Shown here piece by piece: positions 32,619-41,657 of a stretch of 64,000 nt of DNA (positions are counted from its first letter, which is position 1; each line of letters starts with the position of its first letter). Below the pieces are notes generated by a model. The model searched no databases. It was not told the DNA's origin and saw only the letters and a program-made list of their open reading frames with translations. The DNA comes from DATLFI01 sp035524895 (GTDB lineage Bacteria; Acidobacteriota; Thermoanaerobaculia; Multivoradales; Multivoraceae): positions 1 through 64,000 of the forward strand of contig DATLFI010000047.1 in the NCBI GenBank assembly GCA_035524895.1, given 5' to 3'. Made by a program: the position numbers and the translations under genes.

Positions 32619-33443
32619 ATGCAACCGCCGAGCAACCTGCCCGACCCGCACGCCGCCTTCCTGGAGGGCGCTTTGCGCGTGCTGTCCGGCGACGAGCGCC
32701 TGGTCGGCGTCGCGGCGGGCGGCTCCTACCGCGACGGCGCTATGGACGAGTGGAGCGATCTAGATCTGGTGATCGCTGTCGAGCCGTCGGACTACGAGGC
32801 GGTGCTCGCCGCACGCACCGAGATCGCCGCCTCGATGGGCCCGCTGCTAGCGGCCTTCACCGGCGAGCACGTGGGCGAGCCGCGTCTCCTGATCTGCCTC
32901 TATGGCCCGCCGGCGCTTCACGTCGATCTCAAGTTCGTGAGCCTCGAGGACGCCGCCGAACGCGTGGAGGATCCTGTAGTGCTGTGGGAGCGCGACGGTC
33001 GGCTGAGCGCGACGTTGCGCGCCGGCGAGGCGTGTTACCCAGAGCCGGACCTGCAGTGGATAGAGGACCGTTTCTGGGTGTGGGTCCACTACGGAGCGAC
33101 CAAGATCGGTCGTGGCGAGCTCTGGGAGGCGCTCGACTTCCTCGGCTTCCTGCGCTCCCGCGTGCTCGGACCGCTCGCTCTCCAGACGCGCGGCGCGCGC
33201 CCCACGGGTGTACGCCGGCTCGAGCAACACGCGCCCGACCTATCTGCGATGCTGCGGCGCACGCTGGCTACTCACGAGAAGAGCTCGTGTTGCCGCGCTC
33301 TCGAGACCACCGTCGAGCTCTACCTGCGCCTGCGCGAGGAGCTCGATCGCGGCGCGCTGGAACGGCGCGACGTCGCGGAGCAGGCGGCGACGCGGTATCT
33401 CGCCGAGGTCGCGCGAAGGGGCGCGCCGAAGCCGGCGCGTTAA
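32619..33443 (+). CDS. Nucleotidyltransferase-domain protein
   Basis: 274 residues from the ATG at 32619; an in-frame GTG at 32574 would add 15. N-terminal Pol-beta-type nucleotidyltransferase with GSYRDGAMDEWSDLD (GSX10DXD) and the third carboxylate in HVDLKFV, all intact. The helical C-terminal half resembles the substrate-binding part of aminoglycoside-adenylyltransferase-like proteins. Unlike MntA it has no HEPN partner, so it probably transfers a nucleotide to a small molecule. Divergent from gap. Confidence 0.75.
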   Translation: MQPPSNLPDPHAAFLEGALRVLSGDERLVGVAAGGSYRDGAMDEWSDLDLVIAVEPSDYEAVLAARTEIAASMGPLLAAFTGEHVGEPRLLICLYGPPALHVDLKFVSLEDAAERVEDPVVLWERDGRLSATLRAGEACYPEPDLQWIEDRFWVWVHYGATKIGRGELWEALDFLGFLRSRVLGPLALQTRGARPTGVRRLEQHAPDLSAMLRRTLATHEKSSCCRALETTVELYLRLREELDRGALERRDVAEQAATRYLAEVARRGAPKPAR

Positions 33444-33493
33444 GCGGCGCGCCATCGCTGCCGCGTTGAGTAGCGCGCCGTAGCCGGCGCGTT
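33421..33493. repeat. Pair of 21-bp direct repeats at the nucleotidyltransferase 3' end
   Basis: Copies at 33421-33441 and 33473-33493 (GCGCGCCG-A/T-AGCCGGCGCGTT) differ at one base. The first forms the end of the coding sequence and supplies the stop codon; the second lies in the gap before the convergent permease remnant. Each copy is also partly self-complementary. Confidence 0.85.
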
Positions 33494-33519
33494 TGACCGT
33501 TGGTGATGCGCGCCTCGCT

Positions 33520-34471
33520 TCAACGTGCCGGGTCGAACGTACGGCGCACTCCGAACACCAGAGCCCCCAGCCCCAGCACCAGGGTGCCCGACACCACCGA
33601 CGCGATCGGCAGTGTGAACGCGAGCACGCGACAACCCAGCAGGCCGCAGGCCGCCACCCACGACGGCCAGCGGCGCTCGCCCGGTGCGAGGGTCAACGCC
33701 GCGGCGTTCGCGACGCCGTAGGAGGTCAACACCGCGAACGAGCTGAAGCCGATTGCCGAGCGCACGTCTGCCGTAGCGGCGACCGCGGCGACCACGAGCC
33801 CGACGACGATCTCGGCCCGATGCGGCACCATGTAGCGCGGATGCACGGCCGCGAGCCAGTGCGGCAGGTCGCGGTTCGCCGCCATCGCGAACGTCGTGCG
33901 ACTGACCCCGACGATCAGCGACAGCAGCACCCCCAAGGACGCCACGGTGGCGCCGATCCGCACCGCCGGCGCGAGCGCGGACAGCCGACCGGCCTCGACC
34001 GCGGTGGCCAACGGCGCCGGCGAGCTGGCGAGCGCCTCGGCGCCTGATGCGAGCACCGACCGCCAGCGGTCGAGCGTGGTCCGGCGCCGCGTAACCGGCG
34101 AAGGTCATCGCCATCGCGGCGCAGCTCGCTAGCTTCCCGATCACGAAGCCCCAGCCGGCCAAGCGGCCCCACAACGCGCCGAGGCGCTTGCGTCCGTACA
34201 CATAGGCCCCGCCCGACTCGGGATGGACGGCGGCGAGCTGCGCCGAGGATGCCGCGTTGCAGTAGGCGACGCCGGCTGCGATCAGGAGCCCGAGCAGGAG
34301 CCCCGACCCCGCGGCCCGCGCTGCGGGACCTATGGCCGCGAACACGCCGGCGCCGATCATCGAGCCGAGCCCGATCACGACCGCGTCGGTGAGACCGAGC
34401 CGCCGGGCGAGCCGTGTGGGCTCGGCCGGCGAGACTGCGGGACCCGATCGCGTTCCCATGACGATCCGCAT
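33520..34471 (-). pseudogene. APC-family amino-acid permease with internal deletion and frameshift
   Basis: The first 130 residues (start ATG at 34471 or 34459) match the N-terminus of an APC permease: DAVVIGLGSMIGAGVFAAIG, then AHPESGGAYVYGRKRLG-like sequence and AAPDHARPLAV. Near 34070 this frame turns into Arg-rich nonsense. Another frame picks up at LASGAEALASSPAPL and continues with transmembrane segments (GVLLSLIVGVSRTTFAM, IGFSSFAVL) to a stop at 33520. Family members have about 430-480 residues; the two halves add up to about 310, so roughly 120 codons around helices 4-7 are missing. Non-functional as sequenced, unless assembly is wrong. Confidence 0.8.
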
Positions 34472-34511
34472 TCGGGGCGCCGAAGAACCTCAGGCGCCCG
34501 CGGCCCGGGAT

Positions 34512-35942
34512 CTACTGTATGTAGCCCAGGTCCCGGAGCTGCTGCAGCCGCTCCTCGTCCAGGCTCTCAGCTTCGCCTTCCCCACTGGCGGCGGCGCCCA
34601 TGCGTCGTTGCCACTCTTCGAGGCGGCGCAACATCACGGCGGTCTTTTGCGGCTCCGCCGCGGCGAGGTCGTGCTGCTCGAGCGGATCGGCGAGGAGGTG
34701 ATACAGCTCGACCCGATAGGGCGACGCTGCGCCGGCAGTGTCGTCGGCTTCGACCTCCGCGTCGTCAGCCGCGTCGGCCACATCGTTCGGCGCCGCGGGG
34801 ATACGGTGCGCGACCAGGCGATAGCCCGCCATCGCCATGGCGAGCGCGCCGTCCGGCCGAGCCCAGTCGCTGAACGCCACGTAAGGCGGGCGGCCCTGGC
34901 CGCGCAGCCAGGGCACGAGGCTGCTGCCCTGCATCTCGTTGGGCACCGCGACGCCGGTGAGGTCGAGCAGCGTCGGCGCGAGGTCCGCGGTCTGGACGAC
35001 GCGCTCCACCGGTTGCGCAGCAAGAGAGCCGGGCAACCGCATCAGGAACGGCACGCGAGTGGTCGTCGAGTACACGCCCTCGTTGAGTGTCGCGCCGTGC
35101 TCGCCGAGCTCCTGGCCGTGGTCGGAGATCACCACCACGGTCGCGCGCTCGAGCACGCCCAGCTCGCGCAGCCGGTCGAGGAAAGCACCGAGGGTGTCGT
35201 CGATCGCGCGCAGCTCCGCGTCGTACAGCGCAGCGGCGTAGGCGAGGTCGCCGTTCGCCGGGGCTTCGCCGCCGAGCGAGCTCGTGAGCGAAGCGAGAGC
35301 TCGCAGCGTCGGCTCGAAGCCGGCAGTCGCCGGTGCCGCGTCAGCCGCGACCAGCTCGCGCGCCGACGCGGGCGGCGCGAACGGAGGCAGCGCATCGGAA
35401 CCGTGCAGGAGCAGGAAGAAGGGCTCGGCGTCCCCGGCACGATCCTCGAGCCAAGCGGCGGCCTTGGCGGCCGATTCCGCGAAGCCCTTGCCGCGACCAT
35501 CCTCGTACACCTCGAAGCCCTGGTCGAAGCCGAACCCCGCAGACAGGTAGCCGCCGTCGACGAACGCCGCGGTCCGCCAGCCCGCGGCGCGCAACAGCTC
35601 GGCGAGCGTGTCGACCTCCGCGGGCAGCGGAGCGCTCTCGGAGAGCTGGCCGTTCCCGGCCGGGTAACGACCGGTCAGGATCGAGCCCTGCGCCGGCACG
35701 CCGTCCGGTGAGCTGGCGAACGTCCACTCGAAGCGCAGCGACTCGGCGGCGAGCGCGTCGAAGCGCGGGCTGGTCGGCCGCTCGAAGCCGTAGGCCCCGA
35801 GCCGGTCGGCGCGCACGGATGACAGGTCGACCAGCACGATTGGGTGCGGCCCGAGCGCGAAGGGGTCGTCGTCGCCGCCGCAGGCGCTGGAAAGCACTGC
35901 GGCCGTGGTCAACAGCGCGAGCAGGGTGGAACGTGGTCTCAT
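34512..35942 (-). CDS. Sulfatase-superfamily lipoprotein, probable pseudoenzyme
   Basis: 476 residues, lipobox SSACGG (Cys21). The fold is that of the two other homologues, ending in LRDLGYIQ, and the C-terminal metal block VVISDHGQELGEH is kept. At the nucleophile site it reads GVPAQGS, so Gly81 replaces Cys/Ser/Thr, and the first metal block reads VDLSSVRAD, where the Asp of xDTLRAD aligns with Ser41. Loss of both nucleophile and a metal ligand suggests a non-catalytic protein, perhaps one that binds the same substrate. Confidence 0.8.
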   Translation of the reverse strand: MRPRSTLLALLTTAAVLSSACGGDDDPFALGPHPIVLVDLSSVRADRLGAYGFERPTSPRFDALAAESLRFEWTFASSPDGVPAQGSILTGRYPAGNGQLSESAPLPAEVDTLAELLRAAGWRTAAFVDGGYLSAGFGFDQGFEVYEDGRGKGFAESAAKAAAWLEDRAGDAEPFFLLLHGSDALPPFAPPASARELVAADAAPATAGFEPTLRALASLTSSLGGEAPANGDLAYAAALYDAELRAIDDTLGAFLDRLRELGVLERATVVVISDHGQELGEHGATLNEGVYSTTTRVPFLMRLPGSLAAQPVERVVQTADLAPTLLDLTGVAVPNEMQGSSLVPWLRGQGRPPYVAFSDWARPDGALAMAMAGYRLVAHRIPAAPNDVADAADDAEVEADDTAGAASPYRVELYHLLADPLEQHDLAAAEPQKTAVMLRRLEEWQRRMGAAASGEGEAESLDEERLQQLRDLGYIQ

Positions 35943-35949
35943 CGATCGA

Positions 35950-36822
35950 TCACTCTACCGCCTCGAGGCGCAGCATGGCTCGCGCCTCCGCGGGCGACGC
36001 GACCTCACGCCCCGCCTCCCGCGCGCACCGAGCGAGCGCCTCGATCAGCGCGCCGTTGCCGCTCGCGCGCGAGCCGTCGGGCAGGTAGAAGGTGTCCTCG
36101 AGACCGGTGCGCAGCGCGCCGCCCCGCTCCGCGGCCCGGCGGTGCAACGGCCAGACCTCCTCGCGCCCGATCGCGGTCACCTGCCAGTGCGTGTCCGGCT
36201 CCCGGTAGCGCAGCAGCAGCTCGAGCAGGTCGGGGTCGGCGGGCATGCCGGAGGCGACGCCCATCACGAAGTTGTAGTTCGGCACGTCGACCATGCCGGC
36301 GTCGCGGAACAGCGCAATGGAGCGTGCGATGCCGACGTCGAAGCACTCGAACTCGGGGCGCGTGCCACACTCTGCCATTGCGCGCAGCATCTCCTGGACC
36401 TTGTCGACCGGGTTGTCGAAGAGCATCGGCGGCCAGGCCCAGGACCCGTCGCGGCGGGTCTTGAGGTAGTTGAGACTGCCCGCGTTGCACGCGGCTATCT
36501 CCGGACGTACGCGACGCAGGCAGGCGATCGGCTCCGACACGTCGCGACCGAAGACGCCGGTGGTCATGTTGACCACGATGCCGGGACACGCCTCGCGAAT
36601 CGCATCGACGATCGCCGCCGCGACCGCGGGATCCCAGCTCGCGAGGTGACCCTGGCCTGGCTCCTGACGGCGGAAGTGCACGTGCACGATCGCAGCGCCC
36701 GCGTCGTACGCTTCGCGGCTCGACCGCGCCATCTCCTCGACCGTCACCGGTACGGGGTGCTGGCGCGGGTCGGTGAGCACCCCGGTGACCGCGCAGGTGA
36801 GTATGGCCTTCTCGGTAGTCAT
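35950..36822 (-). CDS. BKACE-family enzyme (beta-keto acid cleavage, DUF849)
   Basis: 290 residues from the ATG at 36822. Metal ligands His47 and His49 are in VHVHFR, followed by NMTTGVFG and CNAGSLNY, and the late block TGLEDTFYLPDG, all typical of the Kce/BKACE group. These Zn enzymes condense a beta-keto acid with acetyl-CoA to give acetoacetate and a new CoA ester. It is the last gene of the acyl-CoA carboxylase operon, 26 bases after the alpha subunit, where leucine or terpene pathways normally have an HMG-CoA-lyase-type enzyme. Confidence 0.87.
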   Translation of the reverse strand: MTTEKAILTCAVTGVLTDPRQHPVPVTVEEMARSSREAYDAGAAIVHVHFRRQEPGQGHLASWDPAVAAAIVDAIREACPGIVVNMTTGVFGRDVSEPIACLRRVRPEIAACNAGSLNYLKTRRDGSWAWPPMLFDNPVDKVQEMLRAMAECGTRPEFECFDVGIARSIALFRDAGMVDVPNYNFVMGVASGMPADPDLLELLLRYREPDTHWQVTAIGREEVWPLHRRAAERGGALRTGLEDTFYLPDGSRASGNGALIEALARCAREAGREVASPAEARAMLRLEAVE

Positions 36823-36848
36823 GTGGGCTCTTCCATGGACCAAACGAG

Positions 36849-38954
36849 TCACTCTGAACTGGTCCCCCGGCTCGCTTCGATCCAGCCGAGCCGACGCCGG
36901 TGCGGCACGTGCTCGCCCGAGCGCACCGCGATCTCGACCAGCACGCCGTCGAACGGGGCGCGTACGCGCGCCTCGAGCTTCATCGCCTCGAGCACGAAGA
37001 GCGACTGCCCGGCGGAAACCGACTCGCCGGCGACGGCCAGCACCTGGGTGACCTGGCCCGCCATCGGTGCGAGCAGCACCCCGGGGTCGTCCTCGGCCGC
37101 AGCGGCCCGTGCCCGGCGGCGCGCCAGCACGGAGCGGCCGCAGCGTTGGGCGAAGGCCACGGCCGGCGGACGACCAGCAGGCGACCCTTCGACCCAAACC
37201 ACCGCTGCCTCGCGCTCGCTGTGCGCCTCGACGCCCCAGCGGACCGCGAGCGAGCACAGCTCGCCGCCGCCCACGGTCTCGAGGGTCGCACTCAGAAGGA
37301 GCTCGACCTCGATCGGGAAGGCGGCCGCGCCAACGGCTTCGCCGCTGCCGAGAGTGACCGCGAAGCACGGGCGACCGCTGGCGAGCGGCTGGATCCGCGC
37401 CTCGGCCCTGATGCCGCCCCGCTCGACACCGTCGAGCTCGTAGGGCACGTACGCCGGCAGCGGCACCGCGCTGCTCCACGGTGCGATTCCGCGCGCCCAC
37501 GCGCCGACGTAGCCCGCCAGAGCGAGCGCGCACAGCGCGGTGCACCGCGAGTCCTCCTCGGTCGCCTCGCGCCAGTCCTCGACGAACGCCGGCAGCGTCG
37601 CGGTGTCCGGCGCGCCAGCCGCCGGCGATGCGAAGGCCGGCGAGCGCAGGTAGTCCACGAGGAAATCGCGATTGGTGACCAACCCGCACACCACGGTGCG
37701 TTCCAGCGCGTCGATCAGGCGCCGCCGCGCCTCCTCTCGATCGGCGCCGTGCGCTACGACCTTCGCGACCATCGGGTCGTAGTGCGCGGGAACTTCGACA
37801 CCGTCGCGCAGCGCGGTCTCCCAGCGCACGCCGGAACCCGCCGCCGGCCGGAAGAGCTCGGCGCGCCCCGGCCGCGGTGCGAAACCGTGTGCCGGGTCCT
37901 CGGCGTAGAGGCGCGCCTCGATCGCGTGGCCGCGCGGTACGAGCTCCCGCTGGTCGAAGGGCAAGCGCTCGCCGCGTGCGACGCGGAGTTGCCACTCCAC
38001 CAGGTCGACCCCGAGCACCTCCTCGGTCACCGGGTGCTCGACCTGCAGCCGCGTATTGACCTCCAGGAAGTAGACGTCCTCGCCATGCACCAGCATCTCG
38101 ACCGTGCCCGCGCCGAGGTAGCCGACCTCGCGCGCGACCGAGAGCGCCGCCTGGTAGAGCCGCTCGCGGAGGGCCGGGGCGAGACCAGGGGCAGGCGCCT
38201 CCTCCACCACCTTCTGGTGGCGACGCTGCGACGAGCAGTCGCGCTCGCCGAGGTGGAGCACCGCGCCGTGCGCGTCGGCGAGCACCTGCACCTCGACGTG
38301 GCGCGCGCCGTCGAGCGCTCGCTCGAGCAGCAGGCGCGCGTCGCCGAATGCGGCAAGCGCCTCGGCCGACGCGGCGGTGATCGCCTCGCGCAGGGCGTCG
38401 GGCTCCTCCACCCGACGCATGCCGCGACCGCCGCCGCCTGCCGCCGCCTTGACCAGGAGAGGAAACCCGAGACGCGCCGCCTCTTCGCGCGGCTCGACCG
38501 CACCAGGAGAGACCTCGATGCCCGGGATCACCGGCACGCCGGCCCGGCGCGCGACATCTTTCGCGCGACCCTTGTCGGCGAGCGTTCGCACTGTCTCCGC
38601 GCGCGGCCCCACGAACACCAGACCCGCAGCGACCGTCGCCTCGACCAGCTCGGGGCTCTCCGCCAGGAACCCGTAGCCTGGATGAATCGCCTCCGCGCGC
38701 AGCCGCAAAGCGGCCTCGATCACGCGCTCGACCGATAGGTACGACGAACGCGCGTCCGCCGCTCCGAGCCGGCAGGAAGCCGCCATCGCGTCCAGGTGCG
38801 GCGAGCCCTGGTCCGCGTCGCTCCAGACACCGAGCGGCACGATGCCGAGCTTCGCGGCAGCGCGCGCGATGCGTATTGCCACCTCGCCGCGGTTGGCTAC
38901 CAGCACCCGCTCGAACGGGCGCGCCGCGGGCTCCCGCTCGCCAAGGCTGCTCAC
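36849..38954 (-). CDS. Acyl-CoA carboxylase alpha subunit (biotin carboxylase plus biotin carrier)
   Basis: 701 residues from a GTG start that overlaps the hydratase stop as GTGA. Order: biotin carboxylase (about 15-460) with LVANRGEVAIRI, KAAAGGGGRGMR (ATP loop) and EVNTRLQVEHPVTE; a linker region; and the carrier domain ending with EAMKLEA, biotin on Lys659. Together with the beta subunit two genes upstream it would carboxylate an enoyl-CoA such as 3-methylcrotonyl-CoA or geranyl-CoA, or a short acyl-CoA. Confidence 0.93.
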   Translation of the reverse strand: MSSLGEREPAARPFERVLVANRGEVAIRIARAAAKLGIVPLGVWSDADQGSPHLDAMAASCRLGAADARSSYLSVERVIEAALRLRAEAIHPGYGFLAESPELVEATVAAGLVFVGPRAETVRTLADKGRAKDVARRAGVPVIPGIEVSPGAVEPREEAARLGFPLLVKAAAGGGGRGMRRVEEPDALREAITAASAEALAAFGDARLLLERALDGARHVEVQVLADAHGAVLHLGERDCSSQRRHQKVVEEAPAPGLAPALRERLYQAALSVAREVGYLGAGTVEMLVHGEDVYFLEVNTRLQVEHPVTEEVLGVDLVEWQLRVARGERLPFDQRELVPRGHAIEARLYAEDPAHGFAPRPGRAELFRPAAGSGVRWETALRDGVEVPAHYDPMVAKVVAHGADREEARRRLIDALERTVVCGLVTNRDFLVDYLRSPAFASPAAGAPDTATLPAFVEDWREATEEDSRCTALCALALAGYVGAWARGIAPWSSAVPLPAYVPYELDGVERGGIRAEARIQPLASGRPCFAVTLGSGEAVGAAAFPIEVELLLSATLETVGGGELCSLAVRWGVEAHSEREAAVVWVEGSPAGRPPAVAFAQRCGRSVLARRRARAAAAEDDPGVLLAPMAGQVTQVLAVAGESVSAGQSLFVLEAMKLEARVRAPFDGVLVEIAVRSGEHVPHRRRLGWIEASRGTSSE

Positions 38955-39787
38955 TCCTCGGGTCCCGCCCAGCGCGGCGGCCGCCGCTCCAGGAACGCCG
39001 CGATGCCCTCGGGCGCTTCGTCGCTGATCGCCTCGACGAACGCGACGGCGGCCTGGTCGAGCACCCGCTCGACCGTCGAGCGATCGCCGGCGACGATCTG
39101 CTCCAGCAGCGCCTTGGTGCGCGCGACCGCTCTCGGCGCGCAGCGCGCGACCTGGGCGACGATCTCCGCGACCCGTGCTTCCAGCGCGCCGTCGTCCGGC
39201 ACCACCTCGTGCACCAGGCCCGCCGCGGATGCCTGGCGCGCGTCGAGCACGCTGCCCGTGAGCATCAGCCGTCGCGCCAGCGTGCCACCCACTCGCTCGT
39301 AGAGGAACGGCGCGATCTGCGCCGGTACCAGGCCCAGCGTCACCTCCGGCGTGCCGAGGCGCGCGTTCTCGGTCGCGACGGCAACATCGCTGATGCACGC
39401 CAGACCCATGCCGCCGCCCATCGCCGAGCCCTCGATCGCCGCGATCACCACCTGAGGCAGCGCACGCAGCTCGAGCAGCAGCGATCCGAACTCTCGGTTG
39501 AGCCGCCTCAGGTCGTCCTCGGCGCCGGTCCGTTCGCGCGACGCGCTCATCCCGCGCACGTCGCCGCCGGCGCTGAAGTTCCCGCCAGCGCCGCGAAGCA
39601 CGACTACCCGCACCCCGTCCGCGAGCGGCGCTCCACCCGCCAGTGCGGCCGCGAGCCAGCGCAGCTCGCTCACCACCTCCGCCGAAAGCGCGTTGCGCAC
39701 CTCGGGGCGGTCGATGGTCACGTGGAGCGCGATCCCGTCGCGGCGGAGCTGCAACGTCGACAGGTGCTCCGGCAGCGATCCGCTCAT
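38951..39787 (-). CDS. Enoyl-CoA hydratase/isomerase, LiuC/AtuE-like
   Basis: 278 residues of the crotonase fold. Oxyanion-hole loop FSAGGDVRGM and the catalytic-loop region GSAMGGGMGL are seen; the first of the two hydratase Glu residues (GGGCEL in the classical enzyme) is Gly, while the second is kept in PEVTLGLVPAQIAPF. This pattern resembles methylglutaconyl-CoA and isohexenylglutaconyl-CoA hydratases (LiuC, AtuE). It sits between the two carboxylase subunits, as those genes do in leucine and acyclic-terpene clusters. Confidence 0.82.
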   Translation of the reverse strand: MSGSLPEHLSTLQLRRDGIALHVTIDRPEVRNALSAEVVSELRWLAAALAGGAPLADGVRVVVLRGAGGNFSAGGDVRGMSASRERTGAEDDLRRLNREFGSLLLELRALPQVVIAAIEGSAMGGGMGLACISDVAVATENARLGTPEVTLGLVPAQIAPFLYERVGGTLARRLMLTGSVLDARQASAAGLVHEVVPDDGALEARVAEIVAQVARCAPRAVARTKALLEQIVAGDRSTVERVLDQAAVAFVEAISDEAPEGIAAFLERRPPRWAGPEE

Positions 39788-39868
39788 CGTCCTGGCTCCC
39801 TCGAAACCGGCGTTCCTACCTCCGACCCCGCATCCCTTCTACCCACCGGCAACCCCCTTCGTCCCCTC

Positions 39869-41497
39869 TCACATCCTCGCCACGCCGAAGGTGTTCCCCC
39901 GCAACACTCGCCGCTCCGCCTCGGCGCAGGTCGCGAGAGTGAAACCCAGGACACGCCGCGTGTCGCGCGGATCGATGATGCCGTCGTCCCACACCCTTGC
40001 CGTCGCGTAGAGCGCGGTCGACTCCTGCTCGAGGCGATCGCGGAGTCCTTGCTTCATGCGCTCGAGGCCGGCGCGCTCGGCCTCGCCGGCCTCGCGACCC
40101 TCGCGTCGCCATTTGCCCTCGGTGACCATCGCCATCACGCCGGCGGCCTGTTCGCCGCCCATCACCGCGATGCGCGAGCACGGCCACGCGAACACGAAGC
40201 GCGGGTCGAAGGAGCGGCCGCACATGCCGTAGTTGCCGGCGCCGAACGAGGCGCCCAGGATCACCGTGAGCTGCGGCACGGTGGCGTTGGCAACGGCCTG
40301 GATCATCTTCGAGCCGTGCTTGACGATGCCGCGGCTCTCCGCGTCCTTGCCGACCATGTAGCCGGTGGTGTTCTGCAGGTAGACCAGCGGCGTGCCGGTC
40401 TGGCAGCAGAGTTGGATGAACTGTGCCGCCTTGGTCGCGCCGTCGGCGTCGATCGGGCCGTTGTTGCCGAGCACGCCGCAGCGGTGGCCTTCGATCGCGG
40501 CGAAGCCGCACACCGTGTGCGGTCCGTAGCGTTCCTTGAAGTCGAGGAACTCGGAGCCGTCGACGACGCGCGCCAGCACCTCGCGCACGTCGTAGGGCTC
40601 GCGGTAGTCCTCGGGCACCAGCGCCAGGAGCTCCTCCCCGGGGTAGCGCGAAGGCGGCGCGCCGGCCGTCGTGCCCCAGTCGGCGGGCCGATCCCAGCGC
40701 AGGCTCGCCAGGAGCTCGCGTGCCTGCTCGAGCGCTGACGCGTCGTCCTCGGCGAGGTACTCCGCGAGACCAGTGGTCTGCGCGTGCATCTCCGCGCCGC
40801 CGAGCTCCTCGTCGGTCGCATCCTGGCCGAGCGCCGCCTTCACCAGCGGCGGCCCGGCCAGGAAGATCTTCGCTCTGCCCCTCACCGCGATGACGTAGTC
40901 GGAAAGGCCCGGCAGGTAGGCGCCGCCCGCGGTCGACGAGCCGTGCACCACCGAGATCACCGGGATGCCGGCGGCCGAGAGCCGCGCCAGATTGGCGAAC
41001 GTGCGGCCGCCCGGCACGAAGATCTCGGCCTGGTAGTTGAGGTTGGCGCCCGCGCTCTCGACCAGGTGGATCAGCGGCAGCTTGCTGGTGCGCGCGATCT
41101 CCTGCGCGCGCAGGCTCTTGGCGAGGCCGGCCGGCGTCGTCGCGCCGCCCTTGATGCCGCAGTCGTTGGCCAAGACCACCACCCGCACACCCGCGACGAA
41201 GCCGATACTCACGATCGAGCCGCCGCCGGTCGGCCTCTCGTCGCCGTCGTCGTCGTGCATGCCGAGACCCGCGAGCGTCATCAGCTCGACGAACGGCGCG
41301 CCCGGATCGAGCAGCCTCGCCAGCCGCTCGCGCGGCAGGAGCTGGCCGCGTTCGCGCATCTTCGGCGCAGCGAGCGCCGAATGTCGCCGCACGTTCTCCT
41401 CCAGCCGCCGCACCTCGGCTAGGCGAGAGAGCTGCGCTTCGCGGTTGCGCGCGAGCGCGGGTTCGCGCGAGTCGAGGCGGCTCCTGAGCGCTGGCAC
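39869..41497 (-). CDS. Acyl-CoA carboxylase beta subunit (carboxyltransferase)
   Basis: 542 residues from the GTG at 41497; the open frame to 41830 is not used because it crosses a vapC remnant. Two crotonase-like halves: HGSSTAGGAYLPGLSDY in the first and SFGAGNYGMCGR plus MGGEQAAGVM in the second, characteristic of methylcrotonyl- and geranyl-CoA carboxylases rather than of propionyl-CoA enzymes. It transfers CO2 from carboxybiotin to the acyl-CoA and is the first gene of the catabolic operon. Confidence 0.9.
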   Translation of the reverse strand: MPALRSRLDSREPALARNREAQLSRLAEVRRLEENVRRHSALAAPKMRERGQLLPRERLARLLDPGAPFVELMTLAGLGMHDDDGDERPTGGGSIVSIGFVAGVRVVVLANDCGIKGGATTPAGLAKSLRAQEIARTSKLPLIHLVESAGANLNYQAEIFVPGGRTFANLARLSAAGIPVISVVHGSSTAGGAYLPGLSDYVIAVRGRAKIFLAGPPLVKAALGQDATDEELGGAEMHAQTTGLAEYLAEDDASALEQARELLASLRWDRPADWGTTAGAPPSRYPGEELLALVPEDYREPYDVREVLARVVDGSEFLDFKERYGPHTVCGFAAIEGHRCGVLGNNGPIDADGATKAAQFIQLCCQTGTPLVYLQNTTGYMVGKDAESRGIVKHGSKMIQAVANATVPQLTVILGASFGAGNYGMCGRSFDPRFVFAWPCSRIAVMGGEQAAGVMAMVTEGKWRREGREAGEAERAGLERMKQGLRDRLEQESTALYATARVWDDGIIDPRDTRRVLGFTLATCAEAERRVLRGNTFGVARM

Positions 41498-41525
41498 AGC
41501 GCAGGAGCGTACCAGCGGGGACCGC

Positions 41526-41615
41526 TCAGGCCCGACTCGCCGAGGGGTCGAGCAGGGCCAGGCGGAGGCCCGGATAGCGTTCGAAGTCCCGATCGAACGT
41601 GACGATCTCGAGATC
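41526..41615 (-). pseudogene. C-terminal remnant of a PIN-domain (vapC) toxin
   Basis: Thirty codons ending at 41526 read DLEIVTFDRDFERYPGLRLA and a few more residues, the classic last strand and helix of VapC proteins (VTxDxDFxRxPG). Upstream in the same frame the homology stops within the GalU-like gene on the other strand, so the rest of the toxin is gone. Confidence 0.6.
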
Positions 41616-41657
41616 ACCGCCTCCGACGCGCCGATCCGTTCCGCTATCTTTCCCTTC

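Noticed and set aside
36900..38738. 612-codon plus-strand frame opposite the biotin carboxylase gene
   Set aside because: Shadow of a conserved enzyme; composition is typical of antisense GC-rich frames.
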